Of a stretch of 64,000 nucleotides of DNA, positions 34,636-42,918 are shown in pieces. Every line of letters begins with the position of its first letter. Position 1 is the first letter of the stretch. The stretch is from assembly GCF_002009175.1 (NCBI RefSeq), contig NZ_CP018047.1:7307001-7371000 (forward strand). The letters run 5' to 3'. The translations under genes were made by a program, and so were the position numbers. The notes beneath the pieces are model-generated. The model saw only the letters and a list, made by a program, of their open reading frames with translations. It was not told the origin of the DNA and searched no databases. The stretch is from Streptomyces niveus. GTDB taxonomy: Bacteria; Actinomycetota; Actinomycetes; Streptomycetales; Streptomycetaceae.

Positions 34636-34910
34636 GGTGCGCTCTCCCCGAGTGCGTACGTCGCGGCAGCAAGGACGCCGGGGTGAGGTCCCGGCCTCCT
34701 CCTGATGCTGGGCACCCGGCGTGGCCCGCGTATGAACGAGGCCGCAACGGCCGGCGCCGATCACCGCACAGGGATCACTCGCAACCGCAAACGTTCTCCG
34801 GTCCCTCTCGCGGCGTCCCGCATCCGCTCATCCACCGTTCACCGGGCGGGGAAGCAAGGCTGTCCACGGCGCTCGGACGCCGTTGCCCGGGGCGTTCGGG
34901 AGTCGTGCGC

Positions 34911-34922
34911 GAAAGCGCTTTC
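34911..34922. promoter_or_regulatory. LacI-type operator palindrome GAAAGCGCTTTC
   Basis: Perfect 12-bp palindrome about 110 bases before the aldehyde dehydrogenase ATG and just upstream of a TTGACG box. The central CGCT-containing symmetry matches operators of the LacI/GalR family, which often control sugar uptake operons in Streptomyces. No LacI gene is in this window. Confidence 0.5.
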
Positions 34923-34978
34923 CGGTTTTGTTAGATGTGTTGACGAATTACTGAGCGTGCGTCAGCATCGCTCCAAAT

Positions 34979-34994
34979 GTTCGAAGTGCCGAAC
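34979..34994. promoter_or_regulatory. Inverted repeat GTTCG-N6-CGAAC
   Basis: Five-base arms with a six-base spacer, about 40 bases before the aldehyde dehydrogenase start, downstream of the putative -35. Location fits a repressor site, but the arms are short enough to arise by chance. Confidence 0.35.
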
Positions 34995-35032
34995 AATTCC
35001 TTGCCGAGCCCTGCACCCGGGAGTAGCTCCGC

Positions 35033-36436
35033 ATGCCCACCCGAACCGCACCGCTGCCCGTACGCAACCCAGGAACCGGCGAACCGCTGGGCGAGATCGA
35101 GGACTCCGGACCGGAGCGCGTCACCGTCGCCATCGCCGCCGCGGCGCACGGTCAGCGGGAGATGGCCGCGATGCCCGCACACGCACGCGCCCGGCTGCTG
35201 CTCACCATCGCCGATCTGATCGAGGCCGAGGCCGACGACCTGGCGCGGTTGCTCGCCGCCGAGAACGGCAAGCCCGTCCTCCAGACGACCGACGAAGTCC
35301 GCGCGGCCGTCCGGATCTTCCGCGGCTTCGCCGGGGAGGCCACCCGTCTCTTCGGCCGGCAGATCCCGCTCGACGCCGTCCCCGGTCTGGAGAAGCATCT
35401 GGCCGTGACCGTCCGCGAGCCGCTCGGCCCGGTCGCCGCGCTGGTGCCCTTCAACTATCCGGTCGAGCTGTACGCCCACAAGGCGGCGGCCGCCCTCGCC
35501 GCCGGCAACGCCGTCCTCGTCCATCCGCCGGCGCGCTGTCCACTCGCCGTACTGCGGATCGGCGAACTCGTCGAGCGGGCGGGCGCCCCCGAAGGCGCGC
35601 ACCAGATGATCACCGGTGGCGTGCGCGTCTCCCAGGAACTCGCCTCGCGCCCCGGCGTCGCCGCCGTCAGCCTCACCGGCAGCACCACCGCCGGACGGGA
35701 GATCGCCCGCCGCGCCGCCGACACCCTGAAGAAGGTCCACCTCGAACTCGGCGGCAACGACGCACTGATCGTCTGCGACGACGCGGACGTCGAGGCCGCC
35801 GCCGAAGCCGTCGTCCTCGGCAGACTCGCCCGTGGCAACGGCCAGATCTGCTGCGCCGTCAAACGCGTCTACGTCCAGGACGGTGTGCACGACAGCTTTG
35901 TCGAGGCGCTGCTGGCGGGCGCGGCGAAGCTCAGCGTCGGGGACCAGTTGGCGGATGGCAACGATGTCGGCCCGTTGATCAGTGAGGAGGCCGCCGAACG
36001 CGTCGAGTCGGCGGTCGCCGCGCTCGTCGCCGACGGCGCGCGCAAGGTGGCGGGCGGCGCTCGCCGGGGCGCCTTCTACGACCCCGCCGTCCTCATCGGC
36101 GTACCCGAGGACAGCCCCGCGTTCGCCGACGAGATCTTCGGTCCCGTCGCCCCCGTGGCCCGCTTCACCGACCCGCTCGACGCCGTACGGCTGGCCAACT
36201 CCTCCCCGTACGGCCTCCAGGCCGCCGTCTTCACCCGCGACATCCAGCGCGCCTTCACCCTCGCCGGACGCCTTGAGGTCGGCGGCGTCGTCATCAACGG
36301 ATCGACCGCGCTGCGCGCCGAGAATCTGCCCTTCGGCGGACCGAAGGACACCGGCGGCTCGGCCGAGGGGCTGCACGACACCGCCCTGGAGTTCACCCGG
36401 CAGAAGACGATCATCGTGATGGGGGCCTTCGGGTGA
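35033..36436 (+). CDS. Aldehyde dehydrogenase family protein
   Basis: A 467-residue NAD(P)-dependent dehydrogenase that oxidises an aldehyde to an acid. The general base is in LELGGND and the catalytic cysteine in GNGQICCAVKRV near 273-274. The coenzyme loop SLTGSTTAGREIARR (residues about 218-232) and the C-terminal EIFGPVAPV are also present. The length and motifs fit the succinate-semialdehyde/lactaldehyde-type subgroup. It is first in a five-gene run, its TGA overlapping the GTG of the ABC ATPase. Position next to sugar uptake genes suggests that the imported substrate yields an aldehyde intermediate (inference). Confidence 0.9.
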   Translation: MPTRTAPLPVRNPGTGEPLGEIEDSGPERVTVAIAAAAHGQREMAAMPAHARARLLLTIADLIEAEADDLARLLAAENGKPVLQTTDEVRAAVRIFRGFAGEATRLFGRQIPLDAVPGLEKHLAVTVREPLGPVAALVPFNYPVELYAHKAAAALAAGNAVLVHPPARCPLAVLRIGELVERAGAPEGAHQMITGGVRVSQELASRPGVAAVSLTGSTTAGREIARRAADTLKKVHLELGGNDALIVCDDADVEAAAEAVVLGRLARGNGQICCAVKRVYVQDGVHDSFVEALLAGAAKLSVGDQLADGNDVGPLISEEAAERVESAVAALVADGARKVAGGARRGAFYDPAVLIGVPEDSPAFADEIFGPVAPVARFTDPLDAVRLANSSPYGLQAAVFTRDIQRAFTLAGRLEVGGVVINGSTALRAENLPFGGPKDTGGSAEGLHDTALEFTRQKTIIVMGAFG

Positions 36437-37953
36437 GCACGCGGACCGAGCCGGTCCTGCGGATGAGCGGGGTGCACAAGTCGTACGGGCCCACACGGGT
36501 GCTGCACGGGGTGGATCTCACCGGCAGGGCCGGTGAGGTGCTCGCCGTCGTCGGCGCCAACGGCGCCGGGAAGTCCACCCTCATCAAGATCCTCGCGGGC
36601 GCCGAACGGATGAGCGCCGGAGAGCTCCGGCTCGACGGCGCGCGGGTCGAGTTGCGCTCTCCCCACGACGCCCACACCCATGGCATCCGCACCGTCCACC
36701 AGGAACTGACCCTGGTCCCCGAGCTGTCCGTCACCGAGAACCTCCTCATGGGCCACTTCCCCCGGCGCCTCGGCGGACTCATCGACTGGAAGTCCGCGCA
36801 CCGGCGGGCCCGCGCCCTGCTGGAGGGCATCGGCTACGGCGCCATCGACCCCCGCACCAGGGCGGGCCGCCTCACCGTGGCCCGGCAGCAGATGGTCGAG
36901 ATAGCCAAGGCCCTCGTCAGCGAGGGCGGCGAGCCCCGGGTGCTGGTCCTCGACGAGCCGTCGGCCGTCCTCGCCGGCAGCGACCTGGAAGCACTGTTCG
37001 CGCTGATCCGCCGCCTCCAGGAGCGGGGCGTCCTCATCGTCTACGTCTCCCACCGGCTCGCCGAGGTCACCGAACTGGCCACCTCCATCGTGGTGATCAA
37101 GGACGGCAGGGTGGTCGCCGAGACGACCCCCGACCGCACCGACGAGAACGAACTCATCCGGCTGATGGCGGGCCGCCCCGCCGGACAGCTCTACCCGGCC
37201 CGCCGCCCCGCCGGCGGCGACGCGCTGCTCGACGTCTCGGGGCTCGGCCGCACCGGGGAGTTCGCCGACATCTCCTTCTCCCTGCGCGCGGGCGAGATCA
37301 CCGGCCTCTTCGGGCTCGTCGGCTCCGGCCGCAGCGAACTGGCCCGCTGTGTCTTCGGCGCCGAGCCCGCGAGGACCGGCACCGTCCGCGCGCCGGGCAG
37401 CGACACCGTACGGTTCCGCAGCCCCCGCGAGGCCATCGCCGCCGGACTCGCCCTCGTCACCGAGGACCGCAAGCGCACCGGACTCGTACTCGGCCTCAGC
37501 ACTGCGGACAACATCGGGCTCACCACCCTGCGCACCACCACGCGGGGCCCGCTCCTCGACACCACGAGACGGCGGCGCGACGTCGTCTCCATGGTCGACC
37601 GGCTGGACATCAGACCCGCGCACTCGGCGAAGCTGCCCGTCCGCACACTCAGCGGCGGCAACCAGCAGAAGGCCGTCCTCGCCAAGTGGCTCCTCACCGT
37701 GCCGCGCGTACTGCTGCTCGACGAGCCCACCCGCGGCGTCGACATGGCCACCCGTGCCGAGATCTACCGGATGCTCGACCGGCTCGCCCGCGACGGCATG
37801 GCCATCCTGCTGATCTCCTCCGACCTCACGGAGGTGCTCGGCGCCACCGACCGGGTGCTGGTGATGCACGAGGGGCGGATCGCCGCGGAGCTCCCTTCGG
37901 AAGGTACGACCGAGGACACGGTCCTCGCCCACGCGATCGGACACGCAGCATGA
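36433..37953 (+). CDS. Sugar ABC transporter ATPase, RbsA/XylG-type
   Basis: A 506-residue duplicated ATPase of the ribose/xylose/galactose uptake family. The first cassette has Walker A VGANGAGKSTL, the family-typical degenerate signature LTVARQQMVEIAKAL and Walker B VLVLDEPSA. The second has GLVGSGRSELAR in place of a full Walker A, then LSGGNQQKAVLAKWL and LLLDEPTRGVD. This asymmetric pattern is normal for the group. GTG start overlapping the upstream stop (GTGA) and ATGA overlap with the permease gene indicate a tightly coupled operon. Substrate is probably a pentose, hexose or polyol. Confidence 0.93.
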   Translation: MSTRTEPVLRMSGVHKSYGPTRVLHGVDLTGRAGEVLAVVGANGAGKSTLIKILAGAERMSAGELRLDGARVELRSPHDAHTHGIRTVHQELTLVPELSVTENLLMGHFPRRLGGLIDWKSAHRRARALLEGIGYGAIDPRTRAGRLTVARQQMVEIAKALVSEGGEPRVLVLDEPSAVLAGSDLEALFALIRRLQERGVLIVYVSHRLAEVTELATSIVVIKDGRVVAETTPDRTDENELIRLMAGRPAGQLYPARRPAGGDALLDVSGLGRTGEFADISFSLRAGEITGLFGLVGSGRSELARCVFGAEPARTGTVRAPGSDTVRFRSPREAIAAGLALVTEDRKRTGLVLGLSTADNIGLTTLRTTTRGPLLDTTRRRRDVVSMVDRLDIRPAHSAKLPVRTLSGGNQQKAVLAKWLLTVPRVLLLDEPTRGVDMATRAEIYRMLDRLARDGMAILLISSDLTEVLGATDRVLVMHEGRIAAELPSEGTTEDTVLAHAIGHAA

Positions 37954-39002
37954 CCGAACAGCTCACCAAGACCAGCGGGCCCGGCGAACCCGGACCCCCG
38001 CCGCCACGCGGCACACGGCTGCCCCGGCTCACCGTCGCCGGCCACGACATCACCGTCGAGACCGGACTCGCCGCGCTTCTGGTGGTCTTCGTCGTGGTGG
38101 CGGGCTCCACCACCGAGGCCTTCCTCACCGAGGGCAACATCACCAATCTGCTCAAGCAGATGGTCACCACCGGTCTGCTCGCCTACGGGATGCTCGCCGT
38201 GATCCTCACCGGCGGCATCGACCTCTCCGTCGGCTCGGTCGTCGCGTTCTCCGGCATCGTCGCGGCCGGGCTGTCCTCCGGACTGCCCGTGCCGGTCGCC
38301 ATGGCGGTCGGCATCGCGTCCGGCATCGGCTTCGGCCTCGTCAACGGGGCCCTGGTGGCGCGCTTCCAACTGGCGCCGTTCGTGGTCACGCTCGCCGCGC
38401 TCACCACCATCAGAGGTCTCGCCTTCGTCTACTCCGAGACACCCGTCGCGCCCGAGAAACCGGGCTTCTTCGAACTCGGCTCGGCGGTGATCGGCCCGCT
38501 GCCCGTCTCCACCCTCATCATGCTGGGGGTCTTCCTGGTCGGCGGCGTCTTCCTCAGCCGCACCCCGGCCGGCCGCTCCCTCGTCGCGATCGGCGGCAGC
38601 GCGGAGACCGTACGGCTCGCGGGCATCGGCGTACGGCGCCACATCGTCCTCGCGTACACCATCTCCGGCGCCTGCGCCGGACTCGCGGGTGTCATCCTCG
38701 CCAGCCGCGTCGGCATCGCCCAGCCCAGCGTCGGCACCGCGTTCGAACTCGACGCCATCGCCGCCTGCGTCATCGGCGGGGCCAGCCTGGCCGGCGGAAA
38801 GGGCTCCGTACGGGCCACGTTCGCCGGCGTCCTCGTGCTCGCCCTGATCAACAACCTGCTCAACCTCTACGACGTACAGAGCTTCTGGCAGCAGGTGCTC
38901 AAGGGCCTGATCATCGTCGCCGTCATCCTCGTCCAGCGCACCGGCCGGTTCCGCAACGCGGCCGTGAACGATCCGAATCCCGGGAAGGCAAGTCCATCAT
39001 GA
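37950..39002 (+). CDS. Sugar ABC transporter permease, RbsC-type
   Basis: A 350-residue permease with about ten membrane helices. Typical family segments are GGIDLSVGSVVAFSG, NGALVARFQLAPFVVTLAAL and AACVIGGASLAGGKGSVR. It forms the membrane channel with the ATPase encoded upstream. The ATG at 37950 overlaps the ATPase stop, and its own TGA overlaps the ATG of the binding-protein gene. A readthrough of about 40 residues at the N-terminus, rich in proline, precedes the first helix. Confidence 0.93.
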   Translation: MTEQLTKTSGPGEPGPPPPRGTRLPRLTVAGHDITVETGLAALLVVFVVVAGSTTEAFLTEGNITNLLKQMVTTGLLAYGMLAVILTGGIDLSVGSVVAFSGIVAAGLSSGLPVPVAMAVGIASGIGFGLVNGALVARFQLAPFVVTLAALTTIRGLAFVYSETPVAPEKPGFFELGSAVIGPLPVSTLIMLGVFLVGGVFLSRTPAGRSLVAIGGSAETVRLAGIGVRRHIVLAYTISGACAGLAGVILASRVGIAQPSVGTAFELDAIAACVIGGASLAGGKGSVRATFAGVLVLALINNLLNLYDVQSFWQQVLKGLIIVAVILVQRTGRFRNAAVNDPNPGKASPS

Positions 39003-39970
39003 TCACGAAACGAGCGACCGGTGTGCTGGTGGCCGGAGTCCTCACCGCGGCTCTCACGGGCTGTTCCTCCGACTCCGGGAGCGGTGGTGGGAAGGGCGAC
39101 GGCTCGTACACCGTCGGCGTCGCCAACTTCACCCTCGGCGGCCCCTACTTCAACGGCATGGACAAGGCCATCAAGGCCCAGGCCAAGAAGAAGGACGTCG
39201 AGATCCTCAGTACGGACGCGGGCGGCGACGCGGCCAAGCTCGCCTCCAACGTGGAGGACCTGCTGAGCAAGGACGTCGACGCCGTCATCATCTCCGGCGG
39301 GCCCCTGGAGTCGGCGCCCGCCGTCCTCAACTCCCTCAAGGCGGCGGGCAAGCCCGCGGTCCTGGTCGACCGGAAGTTCCGGACCGGCGAGTACGCGAGC
39401 TGGGTCGGCCCCGACAACGAGGCGATCGGCAAGCAGAACGGCGAATTCCTCGTCGAACGGCTCCCCGACGGCGGAAAGGTCGCCCTGATCAAGGGCGGAC
39501 CAGCCGACAACAGCATCGGCAAGGCCCGTACGGACGGGGTGAAGGGCGCCCTGGAGAGCGCTTCGGGCATCGAACTGGTCGAGGCCCCCGACTTCGGCAA
39601 CTGGAGCTCCGACGGCGGACTGACCGTCATGGAGAGCCTGCTCGCCGCGCACGACGACATCGACGCCGTCTTCTGCGAGAACGACGCGATGTGCCTGGGC
39701 GCCCAGCGCGCCGTCAAGGACGCCGGCCGCACCGACAAGATCGTGCTGGCGGGCGTCGACGGTCAGGCCGAGGCACTGAAGGCGATTCTCGACGGGACCA
39801 ACTACCTGGTCACCGGCCTCAACGACGCCGATGTGATCGGCAGTCTCGGCCTGGACAGGACCGTGGAGATCCTCGACGGCGAGAAGCCCGAGAAGGACAC
39901 GGTCGTGCCCTCGCCGCGTGTCACCAAGGAGAACGCGGAGAAGTACTACGACCCGGAGGGCAACTTCTGA
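38999..39970 (+). CDS. Sugar ABC transporter substrate-binding lipoprotein
   Basis: A 323-residue periplasmic-binding-protein fold I (RbsB-like) lipoprotein. Lipobox LTGC gives cysteine 22 after a short signal peptide. Family features include VGVANFTLGGPYFNGMDKAI, VDAVIISGGPLES and DDIDAVFCENDAMCLGAQRAV, which matches the sugar-binding 'N-D-xx-A' segment. It captures the substrate outside the membrane and hands it to the permease encoded upstream. Its stop TGA shares a base with the next ATG (TGATG). Confidence 0.93.
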   Translation: MITKRATGVLVAGVLTAALTGCSSDSGSGGGKGDGSYTVGVANFTLGGPYFNGMDKAIKAQAKKKDVEILSTDAGGDAAKLASNVEDLLSKDVDAVIISGGPLESAPAVLNSLKAAGKPAVLVDRKFRTGEYASWVGPDNEAIGKQNGEFLVERLPDGGKVALIKGGPADNSIGKARTDGVKGALESASGIELVEAPDFGNWSSDGGLTVMESLLAAHDDIDAVFCENDAMCLGAQRAVKDAGRTDKIVLAGVDGQAEALKAILDGTNYLVTGLNDADVIGSLGLDRTVEILDGEKPEKDTVVPSPRVTKENAEKYYDPEGNF

Positions 39971-41466
39971 TGAGCCGCACCCCCACCATCGCCCCACCGA
40001 GAGACGGGACCGGCCGCACCCGGTCACTGCCACGGAAGAAACGCGCGTACGCCCTGACGGCGCTGCTCTGCGGCGCCCTCGTCCTGCCGCTCTCGCTCGG
40101 GTCCGCGAACGCGGCCCCGGACGACGGGACGGCGGCAGCGGCGGACCGGCCCGCCACGCCTTCGAAGCAGCCCAAGGCACCGGCCTGGAAACTGCTCCAC
40201 TCGGAGAACTTCGCCAAGCCGCTGGACCCCGCGGGCACGCCCTGGACCCGTGAGACGTACAGCCGGCCGTTCGACACCATCATGGAGGACAACGGCAAGT
40301 GGTACGCCAACGACTACGGGCCCGCCTGGAACACCGCCTTCGACTCCTTCTCCACCTACCGCAAGGAGTTCAAGGTCGGTGACGGGGGCTGGCTCACCGC
40401 GTCGCTCTCCGCCCGCGACTGGAACAAGGACGGCCGGATCGAGAAGCCGCCGTCCATCACCAACGGCAGGGCGGCCGGCAAGACGGTCGCCCAGCTGAAG
40501 GTCCCCGACCACACCGGCGGCGCCATCTTCCGGCCCACGAAGTCCCTGCCGGACCAGTACCGCATCGAGTACAAGCTCAAGACACTCGACTTCGGGGGCA
40601 AGCGCAACGGCACCATCGACTACGACAACCGCGTCAACGGCTACAGCAAGGACGGCTGCAAGACCCAGCACCCCTGGGGCGAGGGGTCGAACAGCCCCGG
40701 CTGGGAGGGTGACGCGTCGGCGCCGTACTGCGAGTGGCAGGACGTCCGGGCGGGCAAGTACGGATACAACGGCTTCCACTTCCTGTCGATCGTGGACTTC
40801 GCCGACCCCGCGCCCCGCAACAACCACTTCTGGCACTACCGCCGCAAGGTGCTGATGGACTCCTTCTCCCAGCACCCCGACCGGGTCGGCACGGGCACCG
40901 GCGGCCGGGTCTGCAACTCCGCCGCCGACACGTACTACGACTACAAGGACAGCAGCTTCAACACGGTCAACATGTGGATCAGCGGACTGCCCAACTGGAC
41001 CCCCGGCAAGGGCGGTCTCGCGGGCAACTCGCAGTGGTTCATGACCAGTTGCTCGGACGGGGTCGCGGAGCAGCAGCTCTCGTCCGCGGCCGAGCTCCAG
41101 CCGGAGCTGATGCCCGACCAGGACTACACGTTCGCCATCGAGCGTGACGCCACCGGTTACACGCTGGAGGCCAGCGGTAACTTCGCCCGCGCCGGACAGC
41201 AGACACTGCGCTTCCACCGGCCGTTCATCGTCGACGACAAGCCGATCTGGCACTACAACGTCAAGCCGGGCGAGTACGACGGGCGTTACAACAACACGCT
41301 CGTGCAGAACGACCACAACGGCAGCTCCACCTGGCCCGACCAGTGGCCCGCCGGATCCGCCTACCCGGACTCCTTCGTCATCGGAGACCTCTACACGAAC
41401 GTGTACGAGGGCAGCGCGAGCCTGACCGACATCAAGATGTTCGTGCCCAAGGGGAAGAAGAAGTGA
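39970..41466 (+). CDS. Secreted protein of unknown family in the sugar uptake operon
   Basis: A 498-residue exported protein; I do not recognise its family. A basic N-terminus and signal peptide (ALLCGALVLPLSLGSANA) are followed by a mature region rich in Trp, Tyr, Asn and Asp, including WYANDYGPAWN, IFRPTKSLPDQYRIEY, NNHFWHYRRKVL and FTSC-like cysteines. The alternation of strands and aromatic residues resembles concanavalin-like carbohydrate-active folds (inference only). Its start overlaps the binding-protein stop, so it is made together with the transporter. A carbohydrate-releasing or -binding role for the imported substrate is plausible. Confidence 0.75.
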   Translation: MSRTPTIAPPRDGTGRTRSLPRKKRAYALTALLCGALVLPLSLGSANAAPDDGTAAAADRPATPSKQPKAPAWKLLHSENFAKPLDPAGTPWTRETYSRPFDTIMEDNGKWYANDYGPAWNTAFDSFSTYRKEFKVGDGGWLTASLSARDWNKDGRIEKPPSITNGRAAGKTVAQLKVPDHTGGAIFRPTKSLPDQYRIEYKLKTLDFGGKRNGTIDYDNRVNGYSKDGCKTQHPWGEGSNSPGWEGDASAPYCEWQDVRAGKYGYNGFHFLSIVDFADPAPRNNHFWHYRRKVLMDSFSQHPDRVGTGTGGRVCNSAADTYYDYKDSSFNTVNMWISGLPNWTPGKGGLAGNSQWFMTSCSDGVAEQQLSSAAELQPELMPDQDYTFAIERDATGYTLEASGNFARAGQQTLRFHRPFIVDDKPIWHYNVKPGEYDGRYNNTLVQNDHNGSSTWPDQWPAGSAYPDSFVIGDLYTNVYEGSASLTDIKMFVPKGKKK

Positions 41467-41519
41467 CTCCGTAGGGAGTATTTCGCGGGACAAGGGGCAC
41501 ATGCCTCTTCGACCCGAGC

Positions 41520-41540
41520 CTGCGGCATCCCCCGCCGCAG
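41520..41540. terminator. Hairpin between convergent operons
   Basis: Perfect 7-bp stem CTGCGGC/GCCGCAG around a C-rich loop, 54 bases after the secreted-protein stop. It lies between the two convergent operons and could end transcription from either side. A second weaker hairpin with a GCCCC/GGGGC stem follows near 41583-41598. Confidence 0.5.
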
Positions 41541-41601
41541 TGTTCCAACGGCCTCACCGGTCCACCCCCTGCCGGTGGGGCCGCCCCTTTTCCGGGGCCG
41601 G

Positions 41602-42918
41602 TCACCGCTCCACGGAGATCCGTACCGGCTCGCCGTCGGCGCCCGCCCCCACGTTCGCGGTCCAGGCGGCGGACAGCCGCACCGTCCGGTTCGGCACCGC
41701 GCTCCGTAGGAGGCGCTGCCGGTGCAGCACCCTCCCTCCCCGGCTGACCACCAGCGACGACCACGGGCCGAGCCTGCTCTCCGTACGGAGGGTGAAGCCG
41801 CCCGTCGCCACACACGGATCCGCCGGATCGATACGGTTGGGCGCGATCCACAGCAGGGGCGCGTCGACCTCGACGGGCACCCGTACGGCAGGCCCCGTGC
41901 CGTCCGTCAGATGCCGCAGTACGGGTCCGGCCGCCAGCAGACCCTCGCGCGCCGCCGTACCCGCGGGCTCGACCGCGTGCAGCAGACTGCCGACGGCGAA
42001 TACCCCGGCCCGGTCCGTGCGGAACGAGCCGTCCACGGCCGGGCCCCGGGTGGCGCGGTCGAGCGTGACACCACCCCGGCGGGCCAGCTCGTGGTCGGGG
42101 ATCCAGTCGCCGGTGAACACCACCGTGTCGCACGCGACGGTCGTACTCCGGCCGTCCCGGTGCCGCAGCGCCACCCCCGACAGGCGCCCCCGGCCGAGCA
42201 GTTCGCCCACCCGCGCGCCGACGAGAAGCGGGACGCCGTGCCGCAGCCTGGCGTCGAGAGCCGTGACGGGGGCGGCCTGGTGGTACGGCAGCTCCGTGAC
42301 CATCGCCACCACCTCGACACCGGCCTCCCGCAGCGTCCGCACGGCGGAGTAGCTGACGGACTCGGCGCCCACGACGACCGCGCGCCGCCCGACCGGCCGG
42401 CGGTGGACATGCACCGTCCGTTGAAGATCACCCGTCGTGAACACCCCGCCGGGCCGGGTGCCCGGCACCAGCCGCGCGGCGCGCGGGCGTTCGCGCGCCC
42501 CGGTGGCCAGGACGACGGCACGCGCCGTGATCCGCTCCGTACCGGCGGGGCTCGTGACATCGACACGGAGCGGAGCGGCGGCGGGCACCGCCGCGTCGCT
42601 CCAACCGGTGACGGTGACTCCCGTACGCAGGGTCGCCCCCGCGTGGACCGCCGCGTCCGCCCAGTGCAGCGCGTACGCCGGACCGGTCATCGGCCGCCCG
42701 GCCTCGCGCAGGCCGAATCCGGAGTGGAAGCAGTGCCGGGGGACACCGCCCGGCTCGTCCTCCCGGTCGACGACCTCGACGCCGACGGAGCCGGTGGCGG
42801 CCAGCCGGGACGCCAGCGCCAGACCGGCGGGGCCCGCGCCCACCACGAGGACATCGACGGCGCGTTCGCGGCGGCCCGGCGCGCGGCCGGTCGCGGCCGG
42901 CGGCTGTTCACTGTTCAC
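41602..42918 (-). CDS. FAD/NAD(P)-dependent oxidoreductase
   Basis: A 438-residue pyridine-nucleotide-disulfide-oxidoreductase-like protein. The N-terminal FAD fold is VDVLVVGAGPAGLALASRLA, the second nucleotide site AVVVGAESVSYSAVRTLREAG is within the central domain, and GVFAVGSLLHAVEPAG is the closing FAD motif. Such proteins pair with GlpA- or HcnC-like dehydrogenases in multi-subunit polyol or amine oxidases. The GTG at 42918 overlaps the TGA of the upstream dehydrogenase gene. It is the last gene of the three-gene unit. Its C-terminal 110 residues do not match the core family and are of unknown function. Confidence 0.85.
   Translation of the reverse strand: MNSEQPPAATGRAPGRRERAVDVLVVGAGPAGLALASRLAATGSVGVEVVDREDEPGGVPRHCFHSGFGLREAGRPMTGPAYALHWADAAVHAGATLRTGVTVTGWSDAAVPAAAPLRVDVTSPAGTERITARAVVLATGARERPRAARLVPGTRPGGVFTTGDLQRTVHVHRRPVGRRAVVVGAESVSYSAVRTLREAGVEVVAMVTELPYHQAAPVTALDARLRHGVPLLVGARVGELLGRGRLSGVALRHRDGRSTTVACDTVVFTGDWIPDHELARRGGVTLDRATRGPAVDGSFRTDRAGVFAVGSLLHAVEPAGTAAREGLLAAGPVLRHLTDGTGPAVRVPVEVDAPLLWIAPNRIDPADPCVATGGFTLRTESRLGPWSSLVVSRGGRVLHRQRLLRSAVPNRTVRLSAAWTANVGAGADGEPVRISVER

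Larger units (their letters stand above)
34636..35032. promoter_or_regulatory. Divergent control region for the uptake operon
   Basis: 397 bases between the metallophosphoesterase and aldehyde dehydrogenase starts. Near the right end it turns AT-rich, with TTGACG at about 34940 as a possible -35 box on the plus strand. I see no open frame in it. Two symmetrical elements inside it are listed separately. Confidence 0.5.
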
